A stretch of 64,000 nucleotides of DNA from assembly GCF_040183065.1 (NCBI RefSeq), contig NC_091124.1, forward strand, positions 67,739,501-67,803,500, in the 5' to 3' direction. Each line of letters opens with the position of its first letter. Positions within the stretch are counted from its first letter, which is position 1. Made by a program: the position numbers and the translations under genes. The DNA is from Periplaneta americana (Eukaryota; Arthropoda; Insecta; Blattodea; Blattidae). Below, piece by piece: positions 44,501 through 52,489 of the stretch. The notes below the pieces were generated by a model that was not told where the DNA came from, ran no database searches, and saw only the letters and a list, made by a program, of their open reading frames with translations.

Positions 44501-47500
44501 AATCCTTGGTTGAAATCTTTTTCCGAGGTTTTCCCTCAACCAGTTGAAACAGAACTACTAGGTCTCTTTTGGTATTGGACCTTGGACTCATTTCGCCACT
44601 TATTACACTTCCCTCTTTCACCATCATCTCCGTTTCTTTCCCATATTCCGAGTTTGCTCTCATGTAGAGCTGGCTGCAGATCGCCACCAAACTTAGACAC
44701 CGTGATATGTGGTCATTAGTTGCTAGTGGTAGTGCTGTGTATCATTGGCTCTCCAATGGACTCATGATAGAATTGCTTCTTATTTAAGATAGATTGAATA
44801 ATCAATACTTTTTGAATGCAACCCAAATGTTATACTTCTCTTGGGACGGGGTTGAGGGACTGCAGTTATGTCTACACAGAAAGGTAAAGTGATTTAGTAG
44901 GCTGTAGGAGGAGTTCGGAGGTGGCCCTTAGTGGAATCTGTAGCATGGGACTTCTATTCCAGGTAATACAATGGGCCCACCCAAGTCGTCTACGTACGAG
45001 GGCAGTCCCTAGCTCGTACCCTTTCCCTCAAGAGGGACTAATAGAGAACTACAATTGACGAAGTTTCTGAAGAACTGTAGCTTTCCTCATACTTATTTTG
45101 CCTATTATATGTTGTTTTAGCAAGGTTTTGCAGTGCTATTTGTATTTTTTAAATTTAATTTTTATAAAAGTACAAATTTCAGTTATAAAAGTGGACTTAT
45201 CTTTCACAAACCCAGATTCATGTTGAAAACAGATCATCTCCATGAAAGAAAAATAATTTTCCTGGGCATCCTGTATGACCAACAATGATTATGTAGGTTT
45301 TTTTATATCACATCCAGTGTCCTTTAATGACAAAAAATTGTTTTAATTTTTCGGCATTGTGAAAGATTTAAAATAGGTTTTTGCTTCTCCTGTCAAATTT
45401 AAGAAAGTGGAGATGATCCCCTTTCAAAATGAATTGTTTAACTAGTTGTAAGTACGCATGCAATTTACATATTTATTAAATTTTATTCGCCTGTTGTTCA
45501 TCTAATTATGGACGGAGTTAATGATTTTGTTTTGGTTACTGGGATTCTCATGTTTTATTTTATTACCACTTTGTTAAACCTGTGGAGTAACATTAGTACA
45601 CTGTTCTAGGAGAAAAAGAAGAAGGTGAAGGAGGAGGAGGCGAAGAGGAAAAAAAGCGCCAAAAAAGGGGTGGAAAGGGCATCATGAAAGCACGTAAGAA
45701 AGAAGATGGTCCTAAACAAGTATGTGTATCAAGAGCTCCTCGAGGCAAGAAGAAATCTGTTACTGTTGTAACCGGACTTAGTACATTTGGTAAGTGTTGC
45801 CATATAAGTTTAAATGTATTTGTAATTGATCATGGTTTATGAAAAGAGCCCTTTTATTGAGGCGTGAAATATTTTCTTTTCAGATATTGATCTGAAAGTG
45901 GCATCTAAGTTCTTTGGTACGAAGTTCGCGTGTGGATCATCAGTTACTGGTGACGATGAGATTGTTATTCAAGGTGATGTTAAAGATGAACTTTTTGACA
46001 TCATTCCAGAGAAATGGCCGGAGGTGAGTAAAATGTAAATGCATTATATAGTTAACTAAGATTTTCCTAGAATCAATGAGTCTAGCAAAGTGTAGAATTC
46101 CATTTATGATGATTCTGGTGGTCTAGTGGTTGGCTTGGCGTGGCTCTTTGAGGATTAGACCCAGGATGGATCTTTGCACTTAAACATGCATTGGACTATT
46201 GTTCACCTTATATATGCGATGTTTGTGCAAGTCCAACAGGCAGATTTGAATTTATTTGCAGTCTATGAATACAACTTGGGCATTTGACATAGTTGAAATA
46301 CATAAGACAATAATAGTACATAAGAGAGACAGAAAAGAACAAACAAAATTCATAATACAAATAAAAGGTAATAAAAGCAAATAGCAAAACAATGTGAAAA
46401 ACACATAAAGAGATAAGAAAATGCTAAAGCAACATTAGCACTAAAAAGTCGTTCACAATACGTTCAATTCAAGTAGATGTAACTATAACCTAAAATTAGA
46501 AGCTTGGTAGCTCCAGCTTTGTGCCAACATGAATAATTCAGCTAATGACAAGACAGGAGTGACGTAGCAGTGGAAGATAATCAATCTGGAGCTCAGAATC
46601 AAGCTATGATCGTATTTTTAGTGTGTTCTCAGCCTGTAAAGGTACTCATGAGGAACAGGACACCTCTGAAAAATAGTGCGTGTCTATATCAGAAATAGCT
46701 CCCAAACTCCATGAAACAAAATGCAAACAAAACTTACTTGTATAATAACAACACACAATTGACTCCTTTCGACAAACAATTTCTTCAGTTGAGAACACAT
46801 CTTACAGAAATAATGCAGCAAAGTATGATTATTATATTAATTAATGCCCAATATGATATAATACAGTACTTGTGCAGAATGAAGATTTAGTCTCATACTT
46901 TCAGTATACCACCATATCTCAATTCAATTTCCAGCAGAAATAGGCATACAAAATCAGTGTTTCAAGCATCAATATATCCTATTGCTCAAATCTTTTGTTT
47001 CTATTTGTCAGATTATTATTATGTTAACATTTAAGTTTGCATTGGGAATGTAGCCTTACAAGTCACAGGATTTCAGCTAGTACTAAACTGTTATATTAAA
47101 TGTATTGTGACTTCGTACAATCTTCTGCTCACTCTGCCGGATAAAGAATGACAGGAATAACACCACGTAAAAATGTCAAAGGCGAGAGTGCCCAAATATC
47201 GGATACTTTTTGAAAACTTTATTTTCGAATGTTTTCTTTTTGCATTATATGTTTAAAGAATGTAGGCTATTATTATTTATTACAAACACCCTATAAAAAC
47301 TGTATGGGCAGTATTTATTTTAATTTCAAATATTTCATGAAAAAACATTCGACAGTTTAAAATGTGCACATGTCAGAATTTTACGATGAGGGTTCCTAAT
47401 ATCGGATAGTGAATGTAACTGAAAAATCAATATAAAACACAAAAGGAAATGTTATTTATACCAAAGTTGTTAATATACAGAATGCATCTATATTTCCATT

Positions 47501-50202
47501 GTTGTATAAAGAGTGTCAAAACATATTCAAATTACTACATGAAAATTAATAACAAACATCACAAACAAATGATTTCCACCCCTTTTTTTTATCAACATCA
47601 GAACGCTGTTCATGAGCCCATTGAAGACATTTGATATGATGTATCCTTGTTCTCCACTTTTACCTAAACGATAAGAGTGATTACAATATAAACATTTTTC
47701 GTCAGCATTGTCCTCATTCTTGGTTGAGACCAGGGGAACACAATTGTCCTCAGATGAGGAGGAGAAAGAGGGGCAGTGCTGCCTTTTGCGTCCATTTTCT
47801 TGGAAACTTGTTGCTGCTGCTGTAGGCTAGCTTCTCGATAATGTTCCTGACGACTGAGTTGCCAATGACTTGCTGTTCGATGTCCTTGGTTGGCTATTTT
47901 TTTAAGCTTTTCTTCAAGAGAGTTCTTAAATGGTGAACTTATGATTGTAGCTGCTGTACCAGTAGGTCGTCCTATTGTAGGCCTTTTAGTAGATTGGCCT
48001 GTTGGAGGTTGATGCAGGTGGAACAGTGAGACTGTTTTTTTGAACCCACTTGCACCACCAGGTTCACCTTCATTTTCACCTGCTGCTCGTCTAAGGGAAC
48101 GAATTCATGTTCATCGAATATATTCCTGTTGAAGAGAATGATTTCGCATTTACTTAAACCATTCACGGCATTTTTTAGGGTTGCAATTTTGGCATATGCC
48201 TTTCCCATAAGTTCTCCTATTTGATAGGTCATGATGGCTTTGAAGGGATGATCAGTCATCCAAGACTCTACCTCTTGATTGTAGTAAATCTTAAATGGTC
48301 CCATGAAAGCCACATCTAATGGCTGTAATTTGTCACATGCAGAGAAAGGTACACAATTATAACCCCATGTTGCCAAGCTAAGTGGATGACATCAGTGTTT
48401 CTCGTATGAAAAAAAATATCCATCCAACGTATAAGAAAAATGTTCGTCCAAGATTAACACAATTGAGCTTTCAGGAGTCGACTTTTTATGCTCTAAGAAA
48501 TGTTGGAACCATTCTGTAAATATACGAAGCTGAATCTATCCTGAAGGGTAGCAGTTAGCAATAGTTCTTGGAGGGCAACCATTTAGCAGTTCAGCCTTCA
48601 TATTTTTTCGGGGAAAGACTATCAAAGATGGAATGAACACGTCAGTTGCAATCATGCAAGATACTATTATCATAAGAGCTGCTTTCTCTTGAGAAGACAA
48701 AGTTCCGACTTGCTTCTTTCCCTTAACACTTGCGACTTTCAACTGTTAACTTTGAACAACGGTTATCCCTGTTTCATCCACACTGTACAGTTTCACTGGT
48801 TTGAAACCTACTTTTTCCAGCTCTGACTCCTATATATAAAAACATAAATTCACTCTCTCTCCCTAGAAAATCCTTTGGCTGTACTTAGTGACACCGATTC
48901 TGGCATTCTCAAGCTAAGTGAAGGATTTCACTTTAAAAAATTCCTGAGCCGCTTATATCCTGTAGCTTCCTTTGAGAGTGTAAATGGGTGATCAGTATTG
49001 TTAGTTACAGCTAATTAAACAGCAAGTTGTCTTATATCAGAAGGTCTCAACCCAAAATATCTACTCTCCATGACTTAGCAATATTTCACTAACTCTTTCT
49101 CCAGTTCACTGCCCACGGAGCATTTTCTGTAGAGTTATATATTTATTAAAGAATTAATGTCCTTCAGTTTATTTTTTTTTTACAGTATTCAAGAGTTGAT
49201 TTAAGCACATTGTAAATTTTGGATGACCTCAAATACCTCATTTTTTCTCATCATTGACTTTGTATCCCACTGTTTTTGCACTTTCAGACAATGGCTCTGT
49301 AAGACAACTATCATATGAAGAGTCCACTGCAAGAATGATGGATGTCATTTGGAATACATTTCTCAGGAGAAGCAGTTGAAAGTTTGAGATGCTTAGCGCT
49401 CAAAGCTTAACTGTGATTTTCCGATCATTACTGAACAATGACTATCAGTGTTAATGCCATATAATTCTCTATGTACATTCTGTATGTCTTAAGCTATGCT
49501 TTGATAGTCTTGGTTCATTTTCGACAAAAAAGTGACATCCATCATTCTTGCAGTGGACTCTTCATATATAAGTGAAATAAATTGAAGCCTAATGTCGGAT
49601 ATCCAATATTGGTTACCTGCTAACTATCTGATAATGGGAACCCACACTAAAAAAACTAATGCTCAGAACATGGAAATAATTTTACGTACAAAACGTAACG
49701 ACATTATATTCATTAGTTTTGAATCTAAACTTCACAACCATATATAGATATAAGGATAAGCTGAATACTACAAAATATTATAAAACTGTGTAGGCCTACT
49801 CAGAAAAACTACCCCTGAACTGACAAGTGCTGTTCTCACTGCAAGCAAACTCGAAATGGTGTCACTGGAGAATGAAGCAAAGCAGTTCCTTAAGGGGGGT
49901 GATGGGTGAAATTTTGGCCATTTTCAGTCAAAAATCGCATTTTTGTATTTTTGTAAAAAAAAAAAAAAAAAAAAATGAATCAGCAATCTCTTATTTATAG
50001 GTTGAGCAAGTTTCAATGCTCTGCGTTGCTCGAAATCATAAAAATTATGCAATATATAAATCGCTGCACCCTTGAACTTCAATTCCACGCAAATTTTACA
50101 TGCTGTTTTCTCACACTTTTTTTTTTCAGCACATTTCGTCAGGTTCGAAGTGTGAAAGCTCTTACAATTTTGATGACAGAAACATGAAACTTTTACTGCA
50201 TG

Positions 50203-50285
<83 letters not shown>

Positions 50286-52012
50286 TTTATCCAATGCCAC
50301 CAGGTTGTCTTTTCGACATTTCTGGTCTTCTCTCCTGGCCGTGGCTTAATTCTAACCCACTTCTGAGGTTGGGGTGCCTGGAAGGCGGAGTTACATTACC
50401 CCGATGACGTGATAGGATGATTATGATAATGTGGTGCCAGGAGAGGTCTTAAATCTAAACTTAACCTAAATTCCAGACCATGGACGAACACAGGAATAAT
50501 CCCCTGTGCTCTAACCGGGAATCGAACCCGGGACCTCATGAACTATAGCCAGAAGCTCTGACCATTAGACCATGAGGCTGGTCGCATGTTCTATATACTG
50601 TGGTTAACAAAATAGTGCATGGGTGTTATGATTAAACGAATACTTCTTAAATAAAAAATGAAATATTTATAGTCGCAGTGGAAAATTTCTATTTTTAGGT
50701 ATGCAGTGGTTATAAAAATTTGTTCTCCCTTTTATAGTAAAGATATAGAAAAACTAATGTGTGATGTTTTTCTAAATATGCCACTGGTCTTGCAAAACAA
50801 TTCCAAACATTTCACTGAAAAATTGAGTGACCCATTTCATTTTGAAATATGCAAATCTTTAGAAATATTTTTGTTGATAACTCGGAACTAATTCACTCAT
50901 AGAAATGAAACTTCACCACATCATTATCATTATGTGTACAAAAATCAAGGACAAAGCTTGAAAAATGTAGTAAGTAGACATTTCACCCATCATCCTCCTT
51001 AATGCAAAAACCTTGCCAACTTTTAATGAGCAACCATCCAATATTCAGGTAATCTCCCCTATACAGGGTGTTTCCGAGCTGATGTTACTAACTTTCAGGG
51101 ATGATGGGGAAGGGCACATGTATCAATTTGAGATAAGGAACCCTTGTCTGGAAATGACTGAGTCGAAAGTTATAAGAAAAAATAGTTGTGTGGAAATGAA
51201 ATTTTAATTTGGCACCACGTGCCCTCCTTCCCTTAACCTTTGGAACAGTCGTGGAAAGATGGTATGGGCCGGATGTCTCCTACGTGGGTACTTTGCCCGA
51301 TACAATCTGGAGCTTGTCTACTGTTCCCATTGGCTCATCTGTATTCGAAAATCATGTCTGCATATTCCGCTCCTCCATTTCACTAGGACTGATCGACTGG
51401 ACACTGCAACCTGTACACATACACTGCTGTCTACAGACGTGCATATCAGGACAAACCATGTTTGTTCCAAATTACGCCATCTGCATTGCTTTAGTGTAGT
51501 TGCCTGTCCCAATCCCTCAGACAGCGCACTGAACGGAATACTGTAGGTAGACAACGTAAACAATGCCAGATGAATACAGTATGTAAAAGATGTAGAGATG
51601 AATACACATTAATAAGGTGTACAGAGGAATAAAATTATTTCATTTCCACACAACTATTTTTGCTTATAACTTTCGACTCAGTCATTTCCGGACCAGGATT
51701 CCTTATCTCAAATTGTGCCCTTCCCCACCATTCCTGGAAGTTAGTAACACCAGCCCGGAAACACCCTGTATATACACAAGTTAAACAAAAACCATTGAAG
51801 GAACAGAATAATTTTACTATTAAATGCCCCAGTAATGCTGATTATTGAGTCACACACAAATGAGTGTTTTATATTAAAGCTCAATAATTTTATCCAGAAG
51901 ACCTTAGAGAGGAAAGACAATGGAAATTGTTTGATTTATTCTTTTCATGTTTTATTATTGCTTGCAGATTGATGAAGATTCTATTGAAGATTTAGGAGAC
52001 CAAAAAAGATAA
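37098..52012 (+). CDS. DENR: Density-regulated protein (translation reinitiation factor)
   Basis: Coding exons are 37098-37190, 42927-43014, 45610-45789, 45884-46023 and 51968-52012: 546 nt, 181 residues, all junctions canonical and in frame. The N-terminal region has four cysteines (C23, C26, C33, C42) in the DENR pattern [18 protein letters not shown], a likely zinc site. A basic and glycine-rich linker follows ([10 protein letters not shown], about 78-87). The SUI1/eIF1-like domain starts at [15 protein letters not shown] and includes the conserved [20 protein letters not shown] and EKWPE. The end DEDSIEDLG is also typical. Family knowledge: DENR pairs with MCTS1 on the 40S subunit in the cytoplasm and promotes reinitiation after short uORFs and 40S recycling. 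It is slightly shorter than the human protein (198 residues), mainly in the N-terminus and linker. The gene converges on RPC9. Confidence 0.97.
37191..37462. other. DENR intron 1, 5' part
   Basis: No features other than a short (CAC)n run near 37380. Confidence 0.4.
37463..37754 (-). repeat. tRNA-derived SINE with TA-rich tail
   Basis: Minus strand: box A-like ATGGTTAATGGTCAGAGC and box B GGGTTCGATTCCC (complement 37688-37700), then a body ending in GGTGGCATTGGC and a TATATATATA tail (37453-37462). It is the same family and orientation as the copy at 50283-50583. Confidence 0.85.
37755..39029. other. DENR intron 1 with trinucleotide microsatellites
   Basis: Contains (AAT)n at about 38306-38388 (one TGA interruption) and (ATC)n at about 38521-38564. 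Otherwise nothing is recognised. Confidence 0.7.
39030..39305 (-). mobile_element. LINE ORF C-terminal fragment
   Basis: The minus-strand frame of 89 codons reads [20 protein letters not shown], then [20 protein letters not shown] and [19 protein letters not shown], ending with a stop. This is the characteristic end of an insect LINE reverse transcriptase ORF. The frame is intact, so the insertion is young, but only the 3' end is present. Confidence 0.85.
39306..39611. other. DENR intron 1, nothing recognised
   Basis: No supported feature. Confidence 0.4.
39612..39843. mobile_element. Foldback MITE, TACCGT family, 232 bp
   Basis: Starts TACCGTAAACTGGGGTTACT and ends with its near complement. 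The arms of about 90 bp match almost perfectly (CAGAGGAAACTTTGACCATT, CAGAAAATCATATTTAG, CTACATGCTGCA) around a loop of roughly 50 bp. No coding capacity. Confidence 0.92.
39844..40355. other. DENR intron 1, possible transposase trace
   Basis: The plus-strand phrase around 40080-40200 (a reading near [18 protein letters not shown]) resembles the hAT dimerisation region, SAASERVFS followed by KLI. It is too short and broken to define an element. Confidence 0.35.
40356..41339 (-). mobile_element. Internally deleted Tigger/pogo-like element
   Basis: The ends CAGTAAAACCCTGATAAGAC and (inverted right end) CAGTAAAATCTCGATAAGAT pair. TA follows the right end. The 984-bp unit keeps the start of a transposase gene on the minus strand but no catalytic domain. 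Confidence 0.75.
40596..40850 (-). pseudogene. Tigger/pogo transposase DNA-binding domain, broken
   Basis: The frame from ATG at 40850 reads [17 protein letters not shown], a stop, [34 protein letters not shown]. This is the N-terminal CENP-B/pogo helix-turn-helix pattern. After it the frame runs into unrelated sequence and a stop. Confidence 0.8.
41425..41745 (+). repeat. tRNA-derived SINE
   Basis: Box A-like GAGTTAGCTCTGTGGTAGCA and box B GGTTCAATTCCC (about 41482) head a body with CTTGGGATTAGGAGAGGTGG, GTGACTCGTCCATTGGATGG and GCCGGCACTAGGTTTCCCC. It ends in an (ATC)n run at 41741-41767. Confidence 0.75.
41768..42926. other. DENR intron 1, 3' part
   Basis: A short minus-strand trace near 42370-42420 ([11 protein letters not shown]) resembles the LINE phrase FEKYWSARGQMT seen at 25.2 kb. 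Otherwise nothing is recognised. Confidence 0.4.
42927..43014 (+). CDS. DENR: DENR coding exon 2
   Basis: After TTTTTTCAG; encodes [18 protein letters not shown] and the rest of the N-terminal domain. Ends before GTAAGT. Confidence 0.97.
43100..43335 (+). repeat. Direct duplication, copy 1
   Basis: Shares GACTTCAAGGTTTTCTCGAA, CTCAATATTTGGACGATTTT and CAACTAGGAATTT in order with 43530-43760, about 430 bp downstream. Both lie in DENR intron 2. Confidence 0.85.
43432..43520. repeat. Short interspersed repeat (TTTATTTAATCTGGCAGAG)
   Basis: TTTATTTATTTAATCTGGCA, AGAGCTAAGG and CCTTCTCTTCC closely match 54339-54405 (TTTAACCTGGTAGAGATAAG, GACCTTCTCTTCC). The family is otherwise unidentified. Confidence 0.6.
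43530..43760 (+). repeat. Direct duplication, copy 2
   Basis: Diverged partner of 43100-43335 in the same orientation. The copies differ by scattered substitutions and small gaps, so the duplication is not recent. Confidence 0.85.
44450..44610 (+). repeat. SINE (TTACCTGGTTG family), diverged
   Basis: ATGGAGTAATGTCTGACCGT, then a box B remnant, then TTTTTCCGAGGTTTTCCCTC and GGACCTTGGACTCATTTCGC. It is the same family as the copies at 14.6 and 54.0 kb, more decayed. Confidence 0.65.
44611..45609. other. DENR intron 2, 3' part
   Basis: A relatively GC-rich patch at 44815-45060 (GACGGGGTTGAGGGACTGCA and on) looks like an unclassified repeat. Nothing coding. Confidence 0.4.
45610..45789 (+). CDS. 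DENR: DENR coding exon 3
   Basis: After TGTTCTAG; encodes the charged Glu/Gly/Lys linker and the first strand of the SUI1 domain. Ends before GTAAGT. Confidence 0.97.
45884..46023 (+). CDS. DENR: DENR coding exon 4
   Basis: After TTTTCAG and a 94-bp intron; encodes most of the SUI1 domain. Ends with a GAG codon before GTGAGT. Confidence 0.97.
46024..47589. other. DENR intron 4, 5' part
   Basis: A tRNA-like head (GGTCTAGTGGTTGGCTTGGC, about 46111) suggests a SINE remnant. Otherwise AT-rich with no exon. Confidence 0.4.
47590..49250 (-). pseudogene. pogo-like DDE transposase pseudogene
   Basis: Minus-strand readings in order: [13 protein letters not shown] (first catalytic aspartate), [40 protein letters not shown], a stop, [32 protein letters not shown] (second aspartate), then [20 protein letters not shown] and [20 protein letters not shown], and far downstream CLQWAHEQ. 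These match insect pogo/Tigger-like transposases with a C-terminal Cys-rich tail. Several stops and frame shifts kill it. The N-terminal DNA-binding domain is not visible. It lies antisense in DENR intron 4. Confidence 0.88.
49316..49564 (+). mobile_element. 249-bp MITE, copy 2
   Basis: The same ends TGAAGAGTCCACTGCAAG / CTTGCAGTGGACTCTTCA and TA flanks as copy 1, in the same orientation, in DENR intron 4 beside the pogo-like pseudogene. Confidence 0.92.
50206..50282. repeat. (TA)n microsatellite at SINE 3' tail
   Basis: About 75 bp of TA directly joined to the 3' end of the minus-strand SINE. It lies inside the span bounded by the SINE target-site duplication. Confidence 0.95.
50283..50583 (-). 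repeat. tRNA-derived SINE with 14-bp target duplication
   Basis: Minus strand: ATGGTCTAATGGTCAGAGC (box A) and GGGTTCGATTCCC (box B), then a body matching the copy at 37463-37754. The direct repeat GCATGTTCTATATA flanks SINE plus (TA)n at 50198-50211 and 50584-50597. It is inserted in the TTAA-flanked element. Confidence 0.92.
51064..51768. mobile_element. TA-flanked nonautonomous element, 705 bp, long inverted ends
   Basis: The left CAGGGTGTTTCCGAGCTGAT and the inverted right end CAGGGTGTTTCCGGGCTGGT continue to match for about 150 bp, including AAAGTTATAAGAAAAAATAG and TGTGTGGAAATGAAAT with its complement. TA lies at 51062-51063 and 51769-51770. The middle is non-coding and GC-richer. It ends 200 bp before DENR exon 5. 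Confidence 0.9.
51968..52012 (+). CDS. DENR: DENR terminal coding exon 5
   Basis: After GCTTGCAG; encodes [14 protein letters not shown] and TAA. It lies 5.9 kb from exon 4, beyond a transposon-filled intron. Confidence 0.95.
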   Translation: MDEDSIEDLGDQKR

Positions 52013-52248
52013 CACTGTTTCCGTAACCTGCTGCTGCTGATAATTTCATTATGAAGAGGAAAGCCCAAGTCATTGTTGGCTTCCTCTTCAGCAAGCTACA
52101 GTACCAGCTGTTGAGTAAAGAATGCCTTGTGAAGTATACAGATTGCCATGTTGCAAGGTTCGTGAATATTATTATATTAACAAGTCATTTGTGTTAAAGT
52201 AATACTATTATTGGTGAAAATTGTACAGTTTGAGAGGCATCTTTACAG

Positions 52249-52254
52249 AATAAA
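52249..52254 (+). terminator. DENR poly(A) signal
   Basis: AATAAA 237 bp after the DENR stop and the best-placed signal before the convergent gene. Confidence 0.6.
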
Positions 52255-52296
52255 TTGGAGGCAACATCATCTCTCAACTGTAGTTTCTTGTGTGTC

Positions 52297-52312
52297 TTTA
52301 TTTAATTTTATT
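52297..52312 (-). terminator. RPC9 poly(A) signals
   Basis: Two minus-strand AATAAA signals (complements at 52297-52302 and 52307-52312) lie about 50-65 bp after the RPC9 stop codon. Confidence 0.6.
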
Positions 52313-52360
52313 TTCAGTCTTATAATTTTAAATGTAAATTTCAGTCACTTTTTAATTCTG

Positions 52361-52489
52361 TCACTCTGGTTCTGGTTCCGGTTCTTGTTCCTGAGCAGGA
52401 GGAGGTTGCACCAGATTACAGTCAATCATTATCTGTAGCAGTTGTTCAACTTGCTCATCTGTTAGCCTCTCTTCACTTTCTTCCACCAT
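52361..52489 (-). CDS. CRCP: RPC9 terminal coding exon 5
   Basis: After TTAAACAG on the minus strand; encodes MVEESEERLTDEQVEQLL, the acidic tail and TGA. The methionine here continues the preceding exon and is not a start. Confidence 0.93.
   Translation of the reverse strand: MVEESEERLTDEQVEQLLQIMIDCNLVQPPPAQEQEPEPEPE

Larger units (their letters stand above)
49894..50998. mobile_element. TTAA-flanked nonautonomous element carrying a SINE
   Basis: Left end GGGGGGTGATGGGTGAAAT and right end ATTTCACCCATCATCCTCC are inverted copies, and TTAA flanks both (49890-49893, 50999-51002). A TTAA target fits piggyBac or Kolobok-type elements. Without the inserted SINE, (TA)n and one target copy it is about 720 bp. 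No transposase frame is visible. Confidence 0.75.

Noticed and set aside
50480-50583. Possible tRNA gene on the minus strand
   Set aside because: Boxes A and B are good, but the stems do not close into a full cloverleaf, the unit continues into a SINE body, and a second copy exists at 37.7 kb.
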